A stretch of 20,382 bases of DNA, from contig JAHZIG010000037.1 of NCBI GenBank assembly GCA_019419865.1, positions 1 to 20,382 of the forward strand, given 5' to 3'. This DNA comes from Clostridiales bacterium. Its GTDB lineage: Bacteria > Bacillota > Clostridia > Monoglobales > Monoglobaceae. Shown piece after piece: positions 1 through 7,966 of the stretch. The notes beneath the pieces were generated by a model. The model was not told the DNA's origin. It did not search any database and saw only the letters and a list, made by a program, of their open reading frames with translations. The first letter of the stretch is position 1, and every line of letters begins with the position of its first letter. The position numbers and the translations under genes are program-made.

Positions 1-58
1 AATAGTATAGATTGTTCGACTTCTCCTGTCCACACTTATATACTAACACCAATACTAA
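1..58. other. Downstream edge of the aro operon, no gene seen
   Basis: This is the stretch after the aroE stop codon, read on the minus strand. It holds a small direct repeat (atactaac twice in 42-58) and no stem followed by a T-run, so no terminator is visible. The operon transcript may therefore continue beyond the left edge. A GGAG on the minus strand near 23-27 could be a ribosome binding site for a gene outside the window, but this cannot be tested here. Confidence 0.4.
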
Positions 59-922
59 CTATCTTTTTGATAATTTCTCATAGATTTCAGACGGAGAAAA
101 GTCCAATTCCGTAAATATCTTATCGGCCGCTATCGCCTGACCCAAGAGCATCCCCATGCCGTTTATTATTTTTAGCCCCGCGTTCTCCGCCGCCCGCAAA
201 AAACTCGTTTTAGGCGGGTTGTATATCAGGTCGGACGCGATCGCGTTTTTAGGCAAACGTTCCATAAACTCCAGATCCTCGTAATCCCGCTCCACTCCGT
301 GCATACCGAGCGGGGTCGCGTTTATAAGCAGGTCGCAGTCCGAGACGTACATCTCTACGGTCCGCGGCGCAGAGCCGTCGTAAAACAGTTTGGGCTTGTT
401 TTCCTCGCCGAACTTGCTCTCGAAGATATTCCCGGCCAGTTCGCAGGTCTTGGCGGCTTTCTGAACCGTCCTGTTAAGGACGCTGATCTTCTCGGCTCCA
501 AGCAGCGCGGCCTTGACCGCGAGCGTATTCGCCACACCGCCCGCGCCGAGTATAACTATATTTTTGCCCTCGAAGCTGAAGCCGAGACTTCCGAGCGAGA
601 GAACGTAGCCGACCGCGTCGGTGTTATAGCCGAGGAGCTTTCCGTCCTTTATCCTGACGGTGTTTACCGAATTGTACGTCCTCGCCTCGTCGTCTATGTA
701 ATCTAAAAACGGGATTATATCCTGCTTGTGCGGCATTGTCAGATTAAATCCGGTAACTCCTCCGCACACCGCCGAGGCTATGTACTCCTTAAGTCCGCCC
801 TTTTCGACCCTGACCTTTTCGTATTCAAATTCTACCCCGATCTCGTCAAGACACAGCTTATGCACTTTAGGCGACATGCTGTGTTCGATCGGATCGCCGA
901 TAACGTTTAGTTTAATCATCAT
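59..922 (-). CDS. aroE: Shikimate 5-dehydrogenase
   Basis: Cytoplasmic NADPH-dependent enzyme that reduces 3-dehydroshikimate to shikimate, the fourth step of the shikimate pathway. The 287 residues have the usual family length. The N-terminal substrate domain shows SMSP (15-18), the catalytic Lys in LTMPHK (K66), Asn in SVNTV (N87) and Asp in YNTD (D102). The C-terminal Rossmann domain has GAGGVA (126-131) and the NADPH-type NRT (150-152), with the closing GMGMLLGQA motif near the end. It is the last visible gene of the operon and starts inside the end of aroQ (11-bp overlap), suggesting translational coupling. The start is an ATGATG doublet at 922-917. The GAGG ribosome binding site at 929-932 lies 6 nt before the first ATG and 9 nt before the second, so either could be used. 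Confidence 0.96.
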   Translation of the reverse strand: MMIKLNVIGDPIEHSMSPKVHKLCLDEIGVEFEYEKVRVEKGGLKEYIASAVCGGVTGFNLTMPHKQDIIPFLDYIDDEARTYNSVNTVRIKDGKLLGYNTDAVGYVLSLGSLGFSFEGKNIVILGAGGVANTLAVKAALLGAEKISVLNRTVQKAAKTCELAGNIFESKFGEENKPKLFYDGSAPRTVEMYVSDCDLLINATPLGMHGVERDYEDLEFMERLPKNAIASDLIYNPPKTSFLRAAENAGLKIINGMGMLLGQAIAADKIFTELDFSPSEIYEKLSKR

Positions 923-1367
923 TCTTTACCTCGTTTTTGGAAAGGTATTCTATCAAAAAGTCAATTGCGAGGGTGTAGCCCCTAAAGCCCAAACCGCAGA
1001 TCTGGCCGACGCAGGCCGGAGCGGTCACAGATTTATGCCTGAACTCGTCGCGCTTATGGATATTGCTTATATGCACCTCCACGGTCGGGAGATCGACCGC
1101 CTTAAGCGCGTCGAGTATCGCGTAGCTGTAGTGCGTGTAAGCGCCCGGGTTTATGACTATAGCGTCGCAGGCGGCCAGAGCGTGATGGATGAAGTCTATT
1201 ATCTCGCCTTCGCCGTTGCTCTGCACGACTATCGCCTCTACCCCTTTTTCCTCGGCGTAACTTTCTATATACGCCTCCAAATCCGAATACGAACTTTCGC
1301 CGTAAACGCCCGGTTCTCTGATACCAAGCATGTTTATGTTAGGCCCGTTTATTACTAAGATCTGCAT
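912..1367 (-). CDS. aroQ: Type II 3-dehydroquinate dehydratase
   Basis: Dehydrates 3-dehydroquinate to 3-dehydroshikimate, the third step of the pathway. At 151 residues it is the compact type II (flavodoxin-like, dodecameric) enzyme, unrelated to the larger type I AroD. Visible motifs are NGPNINMLG (7-15), R17 and Y22 as the catalytic Arg/Tyr of the lid segment, SNGEGEIIDFIH (50-61), NPGAYTHYS (73-81) and EVHISN with the catalytic His (H99). GGAGG lies 6 nt before the ATG at 1367. Its 3' end overlaps the start of aroE; a 44-nt gap separates it from aroK upstream. The assignment is firm because every conserved block is in order. Confidence 0.96.
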   Translation of the reverse strand: MQILVINGPNINMLGIREPGVYGESSYSDLEAYIESYAEEKGVEAIVVQSNGEGEIIDFIHHALAACDAIVINPGAYTHYSYAILDALKAVDLPTVEVHISNIHKRDEFRHKSVTAPACVGQICGLGFRGYTLAIDFLIEYLSKNEVKNDD

Positions 1368-1411
1368 ATTTAACCTCCAAATATATGTATGATTCCCCGG
1401 CGCGGCGACCG

Positions 1412-1930
1412 TTAATTCTCATCCGCCCAGAAACTATTTACGCAGTCGGCGATCTTCTCCGCCGTCTCTTCGACCGTTCCGGTATTTTCTATTATAACGT
1501 CCGCGGCGTTTTTATAGAGCTGATACCTCTCCTCATACAGGGCGTACAGTTTTTCGACGCCGTCCGCGAGCAGCGGCCTGTGCGCGATCTCTACGTCCGA
1601 CGCGATGTCGCCGAGCGGTCTGTCTATGAACACCGTAAATCCGCTTTTTTTCATCATCTCGGTGTTTTCGGATCTCTTGACTATCCCGCCGCCGGTCGAT
1701 ACGACCCCGCCGAGCTCCAGCGCCGCTTTGAGCGCCTCGGTCTCCAGCTTTCTGAAACCGTCCTCGCCGCGTTCTTTGAATATCTCGGTTATACTGATCC
1801 CCGCGTCCTTTTCTATCTTCTCGTCTAAATCGCAAAATTGAAGTCCGAGTCTTTCCGCGACCAGCCTGCCTATGCTGGTTTTCCCGCAGCCCGGCATACC
1901 GATCAGCGCTATCGCCTTCTTATCGTTCAC
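1412..1930 (-). CDS. aroK: Shikimate kinase
   Basis: Phosphorylates shikimate to shikimate-3-phosphate with ATP, the fifth step of the pathway. The protein is 172 residues, typical of the family. It has a Walker A loop GMPGCGKT (11-18), the shikimate-binding DLD (34-36) and FRKLE with R60, the GGG motif (80-82), and RPLL in the lid (R118). The start is GTG at 1930, chosen because AGGAGG lies 8 nt upstream. It sits 26 nt after pheA in the operon. The symbol aroK is used for the single shikimate kinase here; aroL would be an equivalent name. Confidence 0.95.
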   Translation of the reverse strand: MNDKKAIALIGMPGCGKTSIGRLVAERLGLQFCDLDEKIEKDAGISITEIFKERGEDGFRKLETEALKAALELGGVVSTGGGIVKRSENTEMMKKSGFTVFIDRPLGDIASDVEIAHRPLLADGVEKLYALYEERYQLYKNAADVIIENTGTVEETAEKIADCVNSFWADEN

Positions 1931-1956
1931 AAAAAGTTCCTCCTAAAACCGCCGCG

Positions 1957-3117
1957 TTATTTTACCGCCGCTTTATAATTTCCCAGAAGCTCAAACTCGC
2001 TCGTTCCCTCGATGACTCCGTTAGTTATCCGTCTTACGTTCTCGTCGAGCAGATTTCCCACGTAGTCTACGAAGAATTTATACTCGAAATTCCTGTCCGG
2101 CAGCGGTCTCGACTCGATCTTTAGCAGGTTAAGACCGCCGCGCGCAAAACAAGCCAATACGCGGTGCAGCTCTCCGCTCTCGTGAGGGAGGGTAAACGCC
2201 GCGCTGATCTTATCGCAGTCCTTATCGAGCTCGGGCGCCTTTGAGACGACGATGAATCTGGTGGTGTTTTTAACGCTGTTATTTATATCCTCCGCCAGTA
2301 TGTCGAGACCGTACAGGCGCGCGCTCCTTCTGCTCGCTATCGCCGCCTTGGTCTTATCCCCCGACTCCGCGACCATCTTCGCGCTCCTCGCGGTATTGAA
2401 ATATGTATCCCATTCTACGTCCTTGAGCGTCTTTAAAAAGTCCATGCTCTGCATGATCCCCTGCTCGTGCGAATATATATTTTTTATATCGCCGATCGAC
2501 GCGCCCGGCAGACCGAGCAGGCAATGGCGTATAGGGATAGCCGCCTCGCCAACTATATAGTAGTTGTAATCGGCGAGCAGATCGATGACGTCGGATATCG
2601 TTCCGGTATACGAATTTTCTATCGGCAGGACCGCGTAATCCGCTTTGTCGTCTTTAAGGCTTAAGAACGCGTCCTCGAAATTCTTAGCGTTGAACCTCTT
2701 CGTATCCTCGCCGAAATACTCGATCGCCGCTTCCTCGCTGTACGAGCCCTCCGTTCCGAAATACGCCACGACGGGATCGTCCACGTGCGCCTTAGGCTTT
2801 AGCATATCCTCTATCCTGCGCGTATTCCTTCTGTGCAGCTCCCTGTTCTGACGGTCGCGGCTTATCGACATTATCGACGAGAAAAACTCGTAGACCTCGT
2901 TTTCCTTGCTCTTATCGGAAAGACGATCCGTCTTGTCCTTAAGCACCTGCTTCTCTCTGACCGGATCCAGCACCGCCATCCCGGTACTCCGCTTATAATC
3001 GGCGACCGCGCTGCTTATATCCATCCTCTCTAAAAATAACTTAAGCAGCTCGCCGTCTATTTCGTCTATCCGGCTTCTCAGCTCCGAAAGCCGGTCGGTT
3101 TGATTCTGATTATTCAC
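1957..3117 (-). CDS. pheA: Bifunctional chorismate mutase / prephenate dehydratase (P-protein)
   Basis: Converts chorismate to prephenate and then to phenylpyruvate, the committed route to phenylalanine. The 386 residues show three parts. An AroQ-class chorismate mutase (about 1-95) has the helical pattern with R14, ERM (R31), YK (K42) and DPVREK. A prephenate dehydratase domain (about 115-295) starts at YFGTEGSYSEEAA and includes IENSYTGT and the catalytic NTTRF (284-288). A C-terminal ACT domain (about 303-380) contains the phenylalanine-binding ESRP (335-338), so feedback inhibition by Phe is expected. GTG at 3117 is the start, with GGAGG 9 nt upstream. It is the only chorismate mutase in the window, so TyrA presumably draws prephenate from it. 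It lies 52 nt after aroC. Confidence 0.95.
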   Translation of the reverse strand: MNNQNQTDRLSELRSRIDEIDGELLKLFLERMDISSAVADYKRSTGMAVLDPVREKQVLKDKTDRLSDKSKENEVYEFFSSIMSISRDRQNRELHRRNTRRIEDMLKPKAHVDDPVVAYFGTEGSYSEEAAIEYFGEDTKRFNAKNFEDAFLSLKDDKADYAVLPIENSYTGTISDVIDLLADYNYYIVGEAAIPIRHCLLGLPGASIGDIKNIYSHEQGIMQSMDFLKTLKDVEWDTYFNTARSAKMVAESGDKTKAAIASRRSARLYGLDILAEDINNSVKNTTRFIVVSKAPELDKDCDKISAAFTLPHESGELHRVLACFARGGLNLLKIESRPLPDRNFEYKFFVDYVGNLLDENVRRITNGVIEGTSEFELLGNYKAAVK

Positions 3118-3169
3118 CCTGCTAAACCTCCATATCGTGTCCGAAACTCTTTAATCTAACATAAAGTTC

Positions 3170-4240
3170 CTAACGCTCCAGCATTAGATCCAATACCGCG
3201 ACCGCCGTCGCATTCTCTATAACTACCGCGCCTCTGTGAACTATGCACGGGTCGTGTCTGCCTATTATCTCGATCTCGGTATTCTCCATTTTTGTAATAT
3301 CCACAGTCCTCTGCTTTTGAGCTATGGACGCTGTCGGCTTCATTACAACGTCGAATACCACCGGCATCCCGTTCGTTATGCCGCCGTTTATCCCCGCGTT
3401 GTTGTTGGTGTAAGTCTTTATCTTTCCGTCCTCGATATAAAACTCGTCGTTCGCCGTCTTGCCTGTCATATCAGCAAAGCCGAACCCCGCGCCGAACTCT
3501 ATCCCCTTAACGCCGGGAACGGAGAACATCATCGAGGATATCCTGCTCTCTACCGAACCGAAGAAGGGCGCGCCCTTTCCGGCCGGGAGTCCGATCACCG
3601 CGCATTCCACCCAGCCGCCGACCGAGTTGAGATCGTTCCTCGCGTTTATTATCGCTTCTTCCATGAGCCGGCCCTTTTCTCTGTCGATCACCGGGAACCT
3701 CTTAGCGGAGACCGCTTTCAGTTCCTCCTCGGTTATATCGATGGGATCGAACCTATCGTCGTATACGTCCGCGATCCTGAGTATATGCGAACCGACGGTC
3801 ACCCCGTACCCCCTAAGGACCTGTTTGGCCACCGCTCCCGCAAACACCAAGGGCGCGGTTATACGCCCCGAAAAATGTCCGCCGCCGCGGTAGTCGTGAC
3901 TCTCGCCGTAGCGCATGAATCCGGTATAATCGGCGTGACCCGGACGTATCCTATCCCTGTCGTAGTGCTTGGATATAGTATTGGTATTTCTTATGATCGC
4001 GGCGAGCGGAGTTCCGGTGGTCTTCCCGTCAAAGAATCCGGACAGAATCTCCGGCTTGTCGGGTTCGTTCCTGCTGGTCGATACCGTATTCCTGCCCGGC
4101 GCGCGCCGATCCATTTCTCTGTCGATCTCGCTAAGGTCGAGTTCGGTCCCGCTCGGTATCCCGTCGATGACTATGCCGATACCCTCGCCGTGCGACTCGC
4201 CGAATATGCTTATTTTTATGTTCTCGCCCCATATATTCAT
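3170..4240 (-). CDS. aroC: Chorismate synthase
   Basis: Catalyses the FMN-dependent 1,4-elimination of phosphate from EPSP to give chorismate, the final common step. The protein is 356 residues, normal for the family. Signatures are GESHG with H17 near the N-terminus, RRAPGRNTVSTSRNEPD (45-61), the second active-site His in RPGHAD (H102), DYRGGGHFSGRITA (about 116-129) and the final GRHDPC block. Reduced FMN must be supplied by a separate reductase, since no NAD(P)H:flavin domain is fused. The ATG at 4240 is preceded by GGAGG with a 9-nt spacer. About 105 nt separate it from aroA upstream; that gap holds a 12-bp palindrome (4282-4293) but no terminator for the minus strand. Confidence 0.96.
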   Translation of the reverse strand: MNIWGENIKISIFGESHGEGIGIVIDGIPSGTELDLSEIDREMDRRAPGRNTVSTSRNEPDKPEILSGFFDGKTTGTPLAAIIRNTNTISKHYDRDRIRPGHADYTGFMRYGESHDYRGGGHFSGRITAPLVFAGAVAKQVLRGYGVTVGSHILRIADVYDDRFDPIDITEEELKAVSAKRFPVIDREKGRLMEEAIINARNDLNSVGGWVECAVIGLPAGKGAPFFGSVESRISSMMFSVPGVKGIEFGAGFGFADMTGKTANDEFYIEDGKIKTYTNNNAGINGGITNGMPVVFDVVMKPTASIAQKQRTVDITKMENTEIEIIGRHDPCIVHRGAVVIENATAVAVLDLMLER

Positions 4241-4345
4241 TAGCGTACGCCTCCATGATCTATGATCTCCGCCGCGCCGAACGTTTATAAACGCTAAACG
4301 ATCCCTTGCGCCCGAACGCAGGCGGTTTTTTCTATTATATATAAT

Positions 4346-5656
4346 TTACTTAGTCAGCATCTCGTATACGTCGAAGAAGTCGGGATACGACTTCTTCACA
4401 GCCTCGCGCGCGCCGACTATGGTCACCGTGCCCTCGGTTCTGCACGCGGCGATAGCTATCGCCATCGCTATTCTGTGGTCGTTCCACGACGAGCAGACGT
4501 TCGCCTCCAAAAGGTCGCGGCCCCGGATCTTCAAGTAGTCGCTTCCCTCGGTTATATCGACCCCAAGCCTTCTAAGCTCGGTCGATATCGCGCGCAGTCT
4601 GTCGCTCTCCTTAAGCCTGAGCCTGCCCGCGTTGACTATGCGGCTCTCTCCCTTGCAGAAGCTCAAAAGCACGGCCACGATAGGCACGAGGTCGGGGATC
4701 TCGCGAGCGTCCACCGTTATCCCGTGCATGATCCCCGAACGCCGGGCCATTATCCCGCCGTTCGGCCCCTTTACTACCTTACAGCCGGTCTCCTTTATTA
4801 TATCCAGGATCGCCTTATCGCCCTGAAGACTGTCCGGGTTCAGATTAAGGCACTCGACGTTGCAGCCTATCGCCCCCGCGACCAAAAAGAACGCCGCCTG
4901 GGAATAGTCGCCCTCCACCTTATAGTCGGTGGGCTTATATTTTTGTCCGCCCTTTACGCGGAATATCTTATACTTGTAATTTTCAACTTCGATACCGAAT
5001 ACTTTTAAAATATCAATCGTAAGATCCACATACGCCTTAGACTCGAGCGGAGAGGTTATCACTATCTCGCTGTCCCCCGCAAGCAGCGGCAAAGCGAACA
5101 AAAGCCCGGTCACGAACTGCGAACTGACGTTTCCGGGCAGAGCGAACGTACCCGCCTCCAGGCGTCCGAACAGTTCTATGTAATCGCGTCCGTATTCGAC
5201 GCGTATCCCCTTTTCGGCAAAAATATTGAAATACGGCGTTTGAGGCCTTTGCATCAGCCGACCCTGACCGGTAAATCTCACAGGAACTCCGCTGAGCAGC
5301 GCCAGCGGCATCAAAAAACGCAGCGTCGAACCGCTCTCTCCGCAGTCGAGTTCTATCTTATCTTTATACTTAAAAGTCTTTTTAAAGCCTATAGTAACCG
5401 TCATCTTTTTGGTATTAGCCCTGCATTTTGCGCCCAAATTACGCATACAATCAAGCGTGGCTAATATATCGTTCGACGCGGCGACGTTTTCTATCACGCA
5501 TTCGCCCCTCGAAAGCGCCGCGCATATGATCGCTCTGTGCGCCACGCTCTTGGACGGCGGCGCCGATAAAACGCCTTTGAGCGCCTTTGACTCTATCGTT
5601 ACGCTGCTATCCTTACTCTTATCCTCCGCTGAACTGCTGTTAGCTAAACTCTGCAT
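4346..5656 (-). CDS. aroA: 5-enolpyruvylshikimate-3-phosphate synthase
   Basis: Transfers the enolpyruvyl group of PEP to shikimate-3-phosphate, the sixth step. The protein is 436 residues with the two-domain EPSP synthase fold. It shows PPSKSVAHRA (33-42, substrate Lys K36), GESGSTLRF (106-114), RPQTP (137-141), the DAREIPDLVP catalytic Asp block, RLKESDRL and the C-terminal NDHRIAMA. The first ~20 residues form a Ser/Lys/Asp-rich extension before the domain begins. The GESGSTLRF version replaces the NAGTAMR motif of the E. coli enzyme, so glyphosate sensitivity should not be assumed from the E. coli case. GGAGG lies 10 nt before the ATG at 5656. A 172-nt gap with an inverted repeat separates it from aroB. 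Confidence 0.95.
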   Translation of the reverse strand: MQSLANSSSAEDKSKDSSVTIESKALKGVLSAPPSKSVAHRAIICAALSRGECVIENVAASNDILATLDCMRNLGAKCRANTKKMTVTIGFKKTFKYKDKIELDCGESGSTLRFLMPLALLSGVPVRFTGQGRLMQRPQTPYFNIFAEKGIRVEYGRDYIELFGRLEAGTFALPGNVSSQFVTGLLFALPLLAGDSEIVITSPLESKAYVDLTIDILKVFGIEVENYKYKIFRVKGGQKYKPTDYKVEGDYSQAAFFLVAGAIGCNVECLNLNPDSLQGDKAILDIIKETGCKVVKGPNGGIMARRSGIMHGITVDAREIPDLVPIVAVLLSFCKGESRIVNAGRLRLKESDRLRAISTELRRLGVDITEGSDYLKIRGRDLLEANVCSSWNDHRIAMAIAIAACRTEGTVTIVGAREAVKKSYPDFFDVYEMLTK

Positions 5657-5717
5657 ATTTTATATACCTCCAACGTCCGTCTTTAAATATATTTTATACT
5701 TGTCGGCTCGGCGTTTT

Positions 5718-5773
5718 GATCTTTAAACGCCTGCAAAAATCATAAAACCTGAAAGTTTACAGGCAGAAAGATC
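5718..5773 (-). repeat. Inverted repeat in the aroB-aroA gap
   Basis: Between aroB and aroA a 7-bp perfect inverted repeat (5718-5724 with 5767-5773) encloses a second one (5729-5733 with 5760-5764). An alternative inner hairpin (5748-5751 with 5760-5763) competes for the same bases. No T-run follows, so this is not a terminator. It could be an mRNA processing or stabilising stem inside the operon; that role is a guess. Confidence 0.35.
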
Positions 5774-5828
5774 ATGACGGGCGTCCTTCCTGAGCAAAAC
5801 GTTCTTATCCAAGCTTATGCAATCTTAT

Positions 5829-6917
5829 TCAAGATCGATCCGTAGCCGACTCCAACTCTTCGGCTATCCTCAAAAACTCGGTTTTTTCTATCGGTTTGAT
5901 CAAGACGTCGCCTATACTTTTAAGCAGGATCAGATTGATACTTTTGCCGACGCCTTTTTTATCGACTGCCACGGCTTCCGCAAGCTCTTTATTTTCAAGC
6001 TCCACGCCGCAGGGCAGATCGTAGTTCTTTAATATGGAAACTATCCTGTCCGCCGTGCCCGGCTCCGTGACCCCGGTTTTTTCGCCGAACCTTGAGGCCA
6101 TGACCATACCCGCCGCGACGCCCTCGCCGTGCGTGTATGTCTCATAGTTAAACTGCTTCTCTATGGCGTGTCCGAACGTATGTCCAAAATTCAGGATCAT
6201 CCTGCCGCCCGTGTCGAACTCGTCCTCTTCCACTACCTGTCTCTTTATATCACAACAATTATATATGATTTCGCCAACTTTTGCAAACAGTTCTTGTCTG
6301 CTTTTTATACTTTCCAGCAATTCAAACAGCTTTTTATCCTTAATCGCTCCATATTTGATCACTTCTGCCATACCGTCGCATAAAATTCTGTCGTCTAAGG
6401 TCTTAAGACAGAGCGGATCGATCACGACCATCTTGGGCTGGTTGAACGCTCCGACCAGATTTTTCCCCTGGGGCAGGTCTATCGCGACCTTGCCGCCGAC
6501 GCTGGAGTCTACCTGAGCCAAAAGCGTGGTCGGTATCTGAACGTAGGGTATCCCCCTCAGCAGCGTGGCCGCCGCGTATCCGGCTATATCCCCGACCACT
6601 CCGCCGCCTAAAGCTATTATCAGATCGGTCCGCGTTATCTTAAAATCGAGCGCCTCGTTATATATCTTCATAAGCATTTCGGGCGATTTGCTCGTCTCGC
6701 CCGCCGGGATGGTTATGAGCCTTACCTCAAACCCGCTCTCTTCCATCCTCTTTTTAAAATCGACCGCGTACAGAGGCTCGACGTTTGAATCCGTAACGAC
6801 GGCGACTCTATCGCAGTTCGAGACGCTCTTTATCAGCTCGGGAGCCGACTTAAGCAGATCCTCGCCTATGCGTATATCGTATTCCTTTCCCGGGATATTG
6901 ACTCTTAACGTTTTCAT
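5829..6917 (-). CDS. aroB: 3-dehydroquinate synthase
   Basis: Zinc- and NAD-dependent enzyme that cyclises DAHP to 3-dehydroquinate, the second step of the pathway. The 362 residues match the family length. Visible motifs are GGGVVGD (104-110, NAD binding), PTTLLAQVDSSVGGK, GKNLVGAFNQP, E185 in AEVIKYG, NFGHTFGHAIE with H246 and H250, and H263 in THGEGVAAG. By analogy with characterised enzymes, E185, H246 and H263 should bind zinc and H250 should act in catalysis. The usual HGEAV reads HGEGV here, a mild substitution beside the zinc His. Its ATG overlaps the tyrA stop by 4 bp (ATGA), and AAAGGAG lies inside the end of tyrA, so the two are translationally coupled. Confidence 0.96.
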   Translation of the reverse strand: MKTLRVNIPGKEYDIRIGEDLLKSAPELIKSVSNCDRVAVVTDSNVEPLYAVDFKKRMEESGFEVRLITIPAGETSKSPEMLMKIYNEALDFKITRTDLIIALGGGVVGDIAGYAAATLLRGIPYVQIPTTLLAQVDSSVGGKVAIDLPQGKNLVGAFNQPKMVVIDPLCLKTLDDRILCDGMAEVIKYGAIKDKKLFELLESIKSRQELFAKVGEIIYNCCDIKRQVVEEDEFDTGGRMILNFGHTFGHAIEKQFNYETYTHGEGVAAGMVMASRFGEKTGVTEPGTADRIVSILKNYDLPCGVELENKELAEAVAVDKKGVGKSINLILLKSIGDVLIKPIEKTEFLRIAEELESATDRS

Positions 6918-7810
6918 ATGCTCTCAGGCTCCTTTGCTTGCATAGTAAGTTTGTTTTTACGAACTCTCGCCAAAATAGAGTACAGTCCTTTTTCATCGTT
7001 TGACAATATGGCGGATTTTATCGTATTCAGGTTTTCGATAAGCCGGTCTATCTCGGCCGCGGTATTCTTCGCGTTCGACAAAAAGAGCTCCGTCCACAGC
7101 TCGGGATTGATCCTCGCTATCCTCGTGCAGTCCCTGAACGAACCCGCGGTATACGCGCGGTTCATCTTCTCGGGATAGGTCAGACAGAGCGCCGAAGCCG
7201 AAACGTGCATAAGATCGCTGGTATAAGCTATTATCGCGTCGTGTTCCTCGGGCGACGCCACGGTTATCCTGGTCGCGCCGATAAAATGCGCGAGCTCCTT
7301 TATAAGCTTTACGCTCTCCGGCTTTGAATCCGCAAACGGAGTTATGATATACCCCGTCATCCAGAATAGCTCCGGGCAGGCGTTGTCGAAGCCTTCCACC
7401 TCTTTGCCCGCCATCGGGTGCCCGCCGACATAATCCGCATGATCCGGCAGCGCCCTGCGTATCCGCCGCGACACGTCGGTCTTTACGCCGCAGACGTCGG
7501 TTACGACGACGCCGCGCTTTAACTCGTCCCTATGCTCCTCGAGCAGCTTTACGGCAAGATCCGGATAGGTGCACATTATTATCAGATCCGCCTCATACGC
7601 CGCGTCCGACATATCCGCGCACGCCCTGTGAACGGCTTTTTCCTTGACCGCTTTTCTCCTCGTCTCCGGGTCGATATCGACCCCGATTATCTCGGCGTTT
7701 TTGAAACCTCTTAAGGCGTAGGCCATCGAGCCGCCGATCAGCCCGAGCCCGACTATCATTATCTTAAAGTCCCCGTCCGAAGACGCCGGGCTTAAATTAT
7801 TCTCCGTCAT
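6914..7810 (-). CDS. tyrA: Prephenate dehydrogenase
   Basis: Oxidatively decarboxylates prephenate to 4-hydroxyphenylpyruvate using NAD(P)+, the committed step toward tyrosine. From the start chosen here the protein is 298 residues. The N-terminal Rossmann domain has GLGLIGGS (21-28), followed by the conserved GGHPMAGKE and a TSDLMH block where the family's catalytic His lies. The C-terminal helical dimerisation domain ends without an ACT domain, so no tyrosine-binding regulatory domain is visible in this protein. A GTG exists at 7819, but the GGAG at 7818-7821 overlaps it and sits 8 nt before the ATG at 7810, so the ATG is preferred. It lies 156 nt after aroF and overlaps aroB by 4 bp. Confidence 0.93.
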   Translation of the reverse strand: MTENNLSPASSDGDFKIMIVGLGLIGGSMAYALRGFKNAEIIGVDIDPETRRKAVKEKAVHRACADMSDAAYEADLIIMCTYPDLAVKLLEEHRDELKRGVVVTDVCGVKTDVSRRIRRALPDHADYVGGHPMAGKEVEGFDNACPELFWMTGYIITPFADSKPESVKLIKELAHFIGATRITVASPEEHDAIIAYTSDLMHVSASALCLTYPEKMNRAYTAGSFRDCTRIARINPELWTELFLSNAKNTAAEIDRLIENLNTIKSAILSNDEKGLYSILARVRKNKLTMQAKEPESI

Positions 7811-7966
7811 ATTATTCACTCCATTTTACGCGGCTTAAACGGCGCGGCGGCGGTCTTTAACGATCTTCGCCGCACGTATTCGTTTAACTTTCCAAACGTT
7901 CGCGTCTGCAAAATGTAAAACCGTCTTATCGATACGCGTCGCCCGCCGAGCCGCTATAGTTTTACG

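Noticed and set aside
299..706. Plus-strand ORF opposite aroE
   Set aside because: It is antisense to a fully conserved aroE and its product shows no family motif. The same applies to the plus-strand ORFs at 3236-4243 (opposite aroC) and 8081-8971 (opposite aroF); all look like shadows caused by codon bias.
4303..4332. Terminator-like stem with a T-run on the plus strand between aroC and aroA
   Set aside because: It would work only for plus-strand transcription, and no plus-strand gene precedes it. On the minus strand there is no T-run after the stem, so it should not stop the aro operon.
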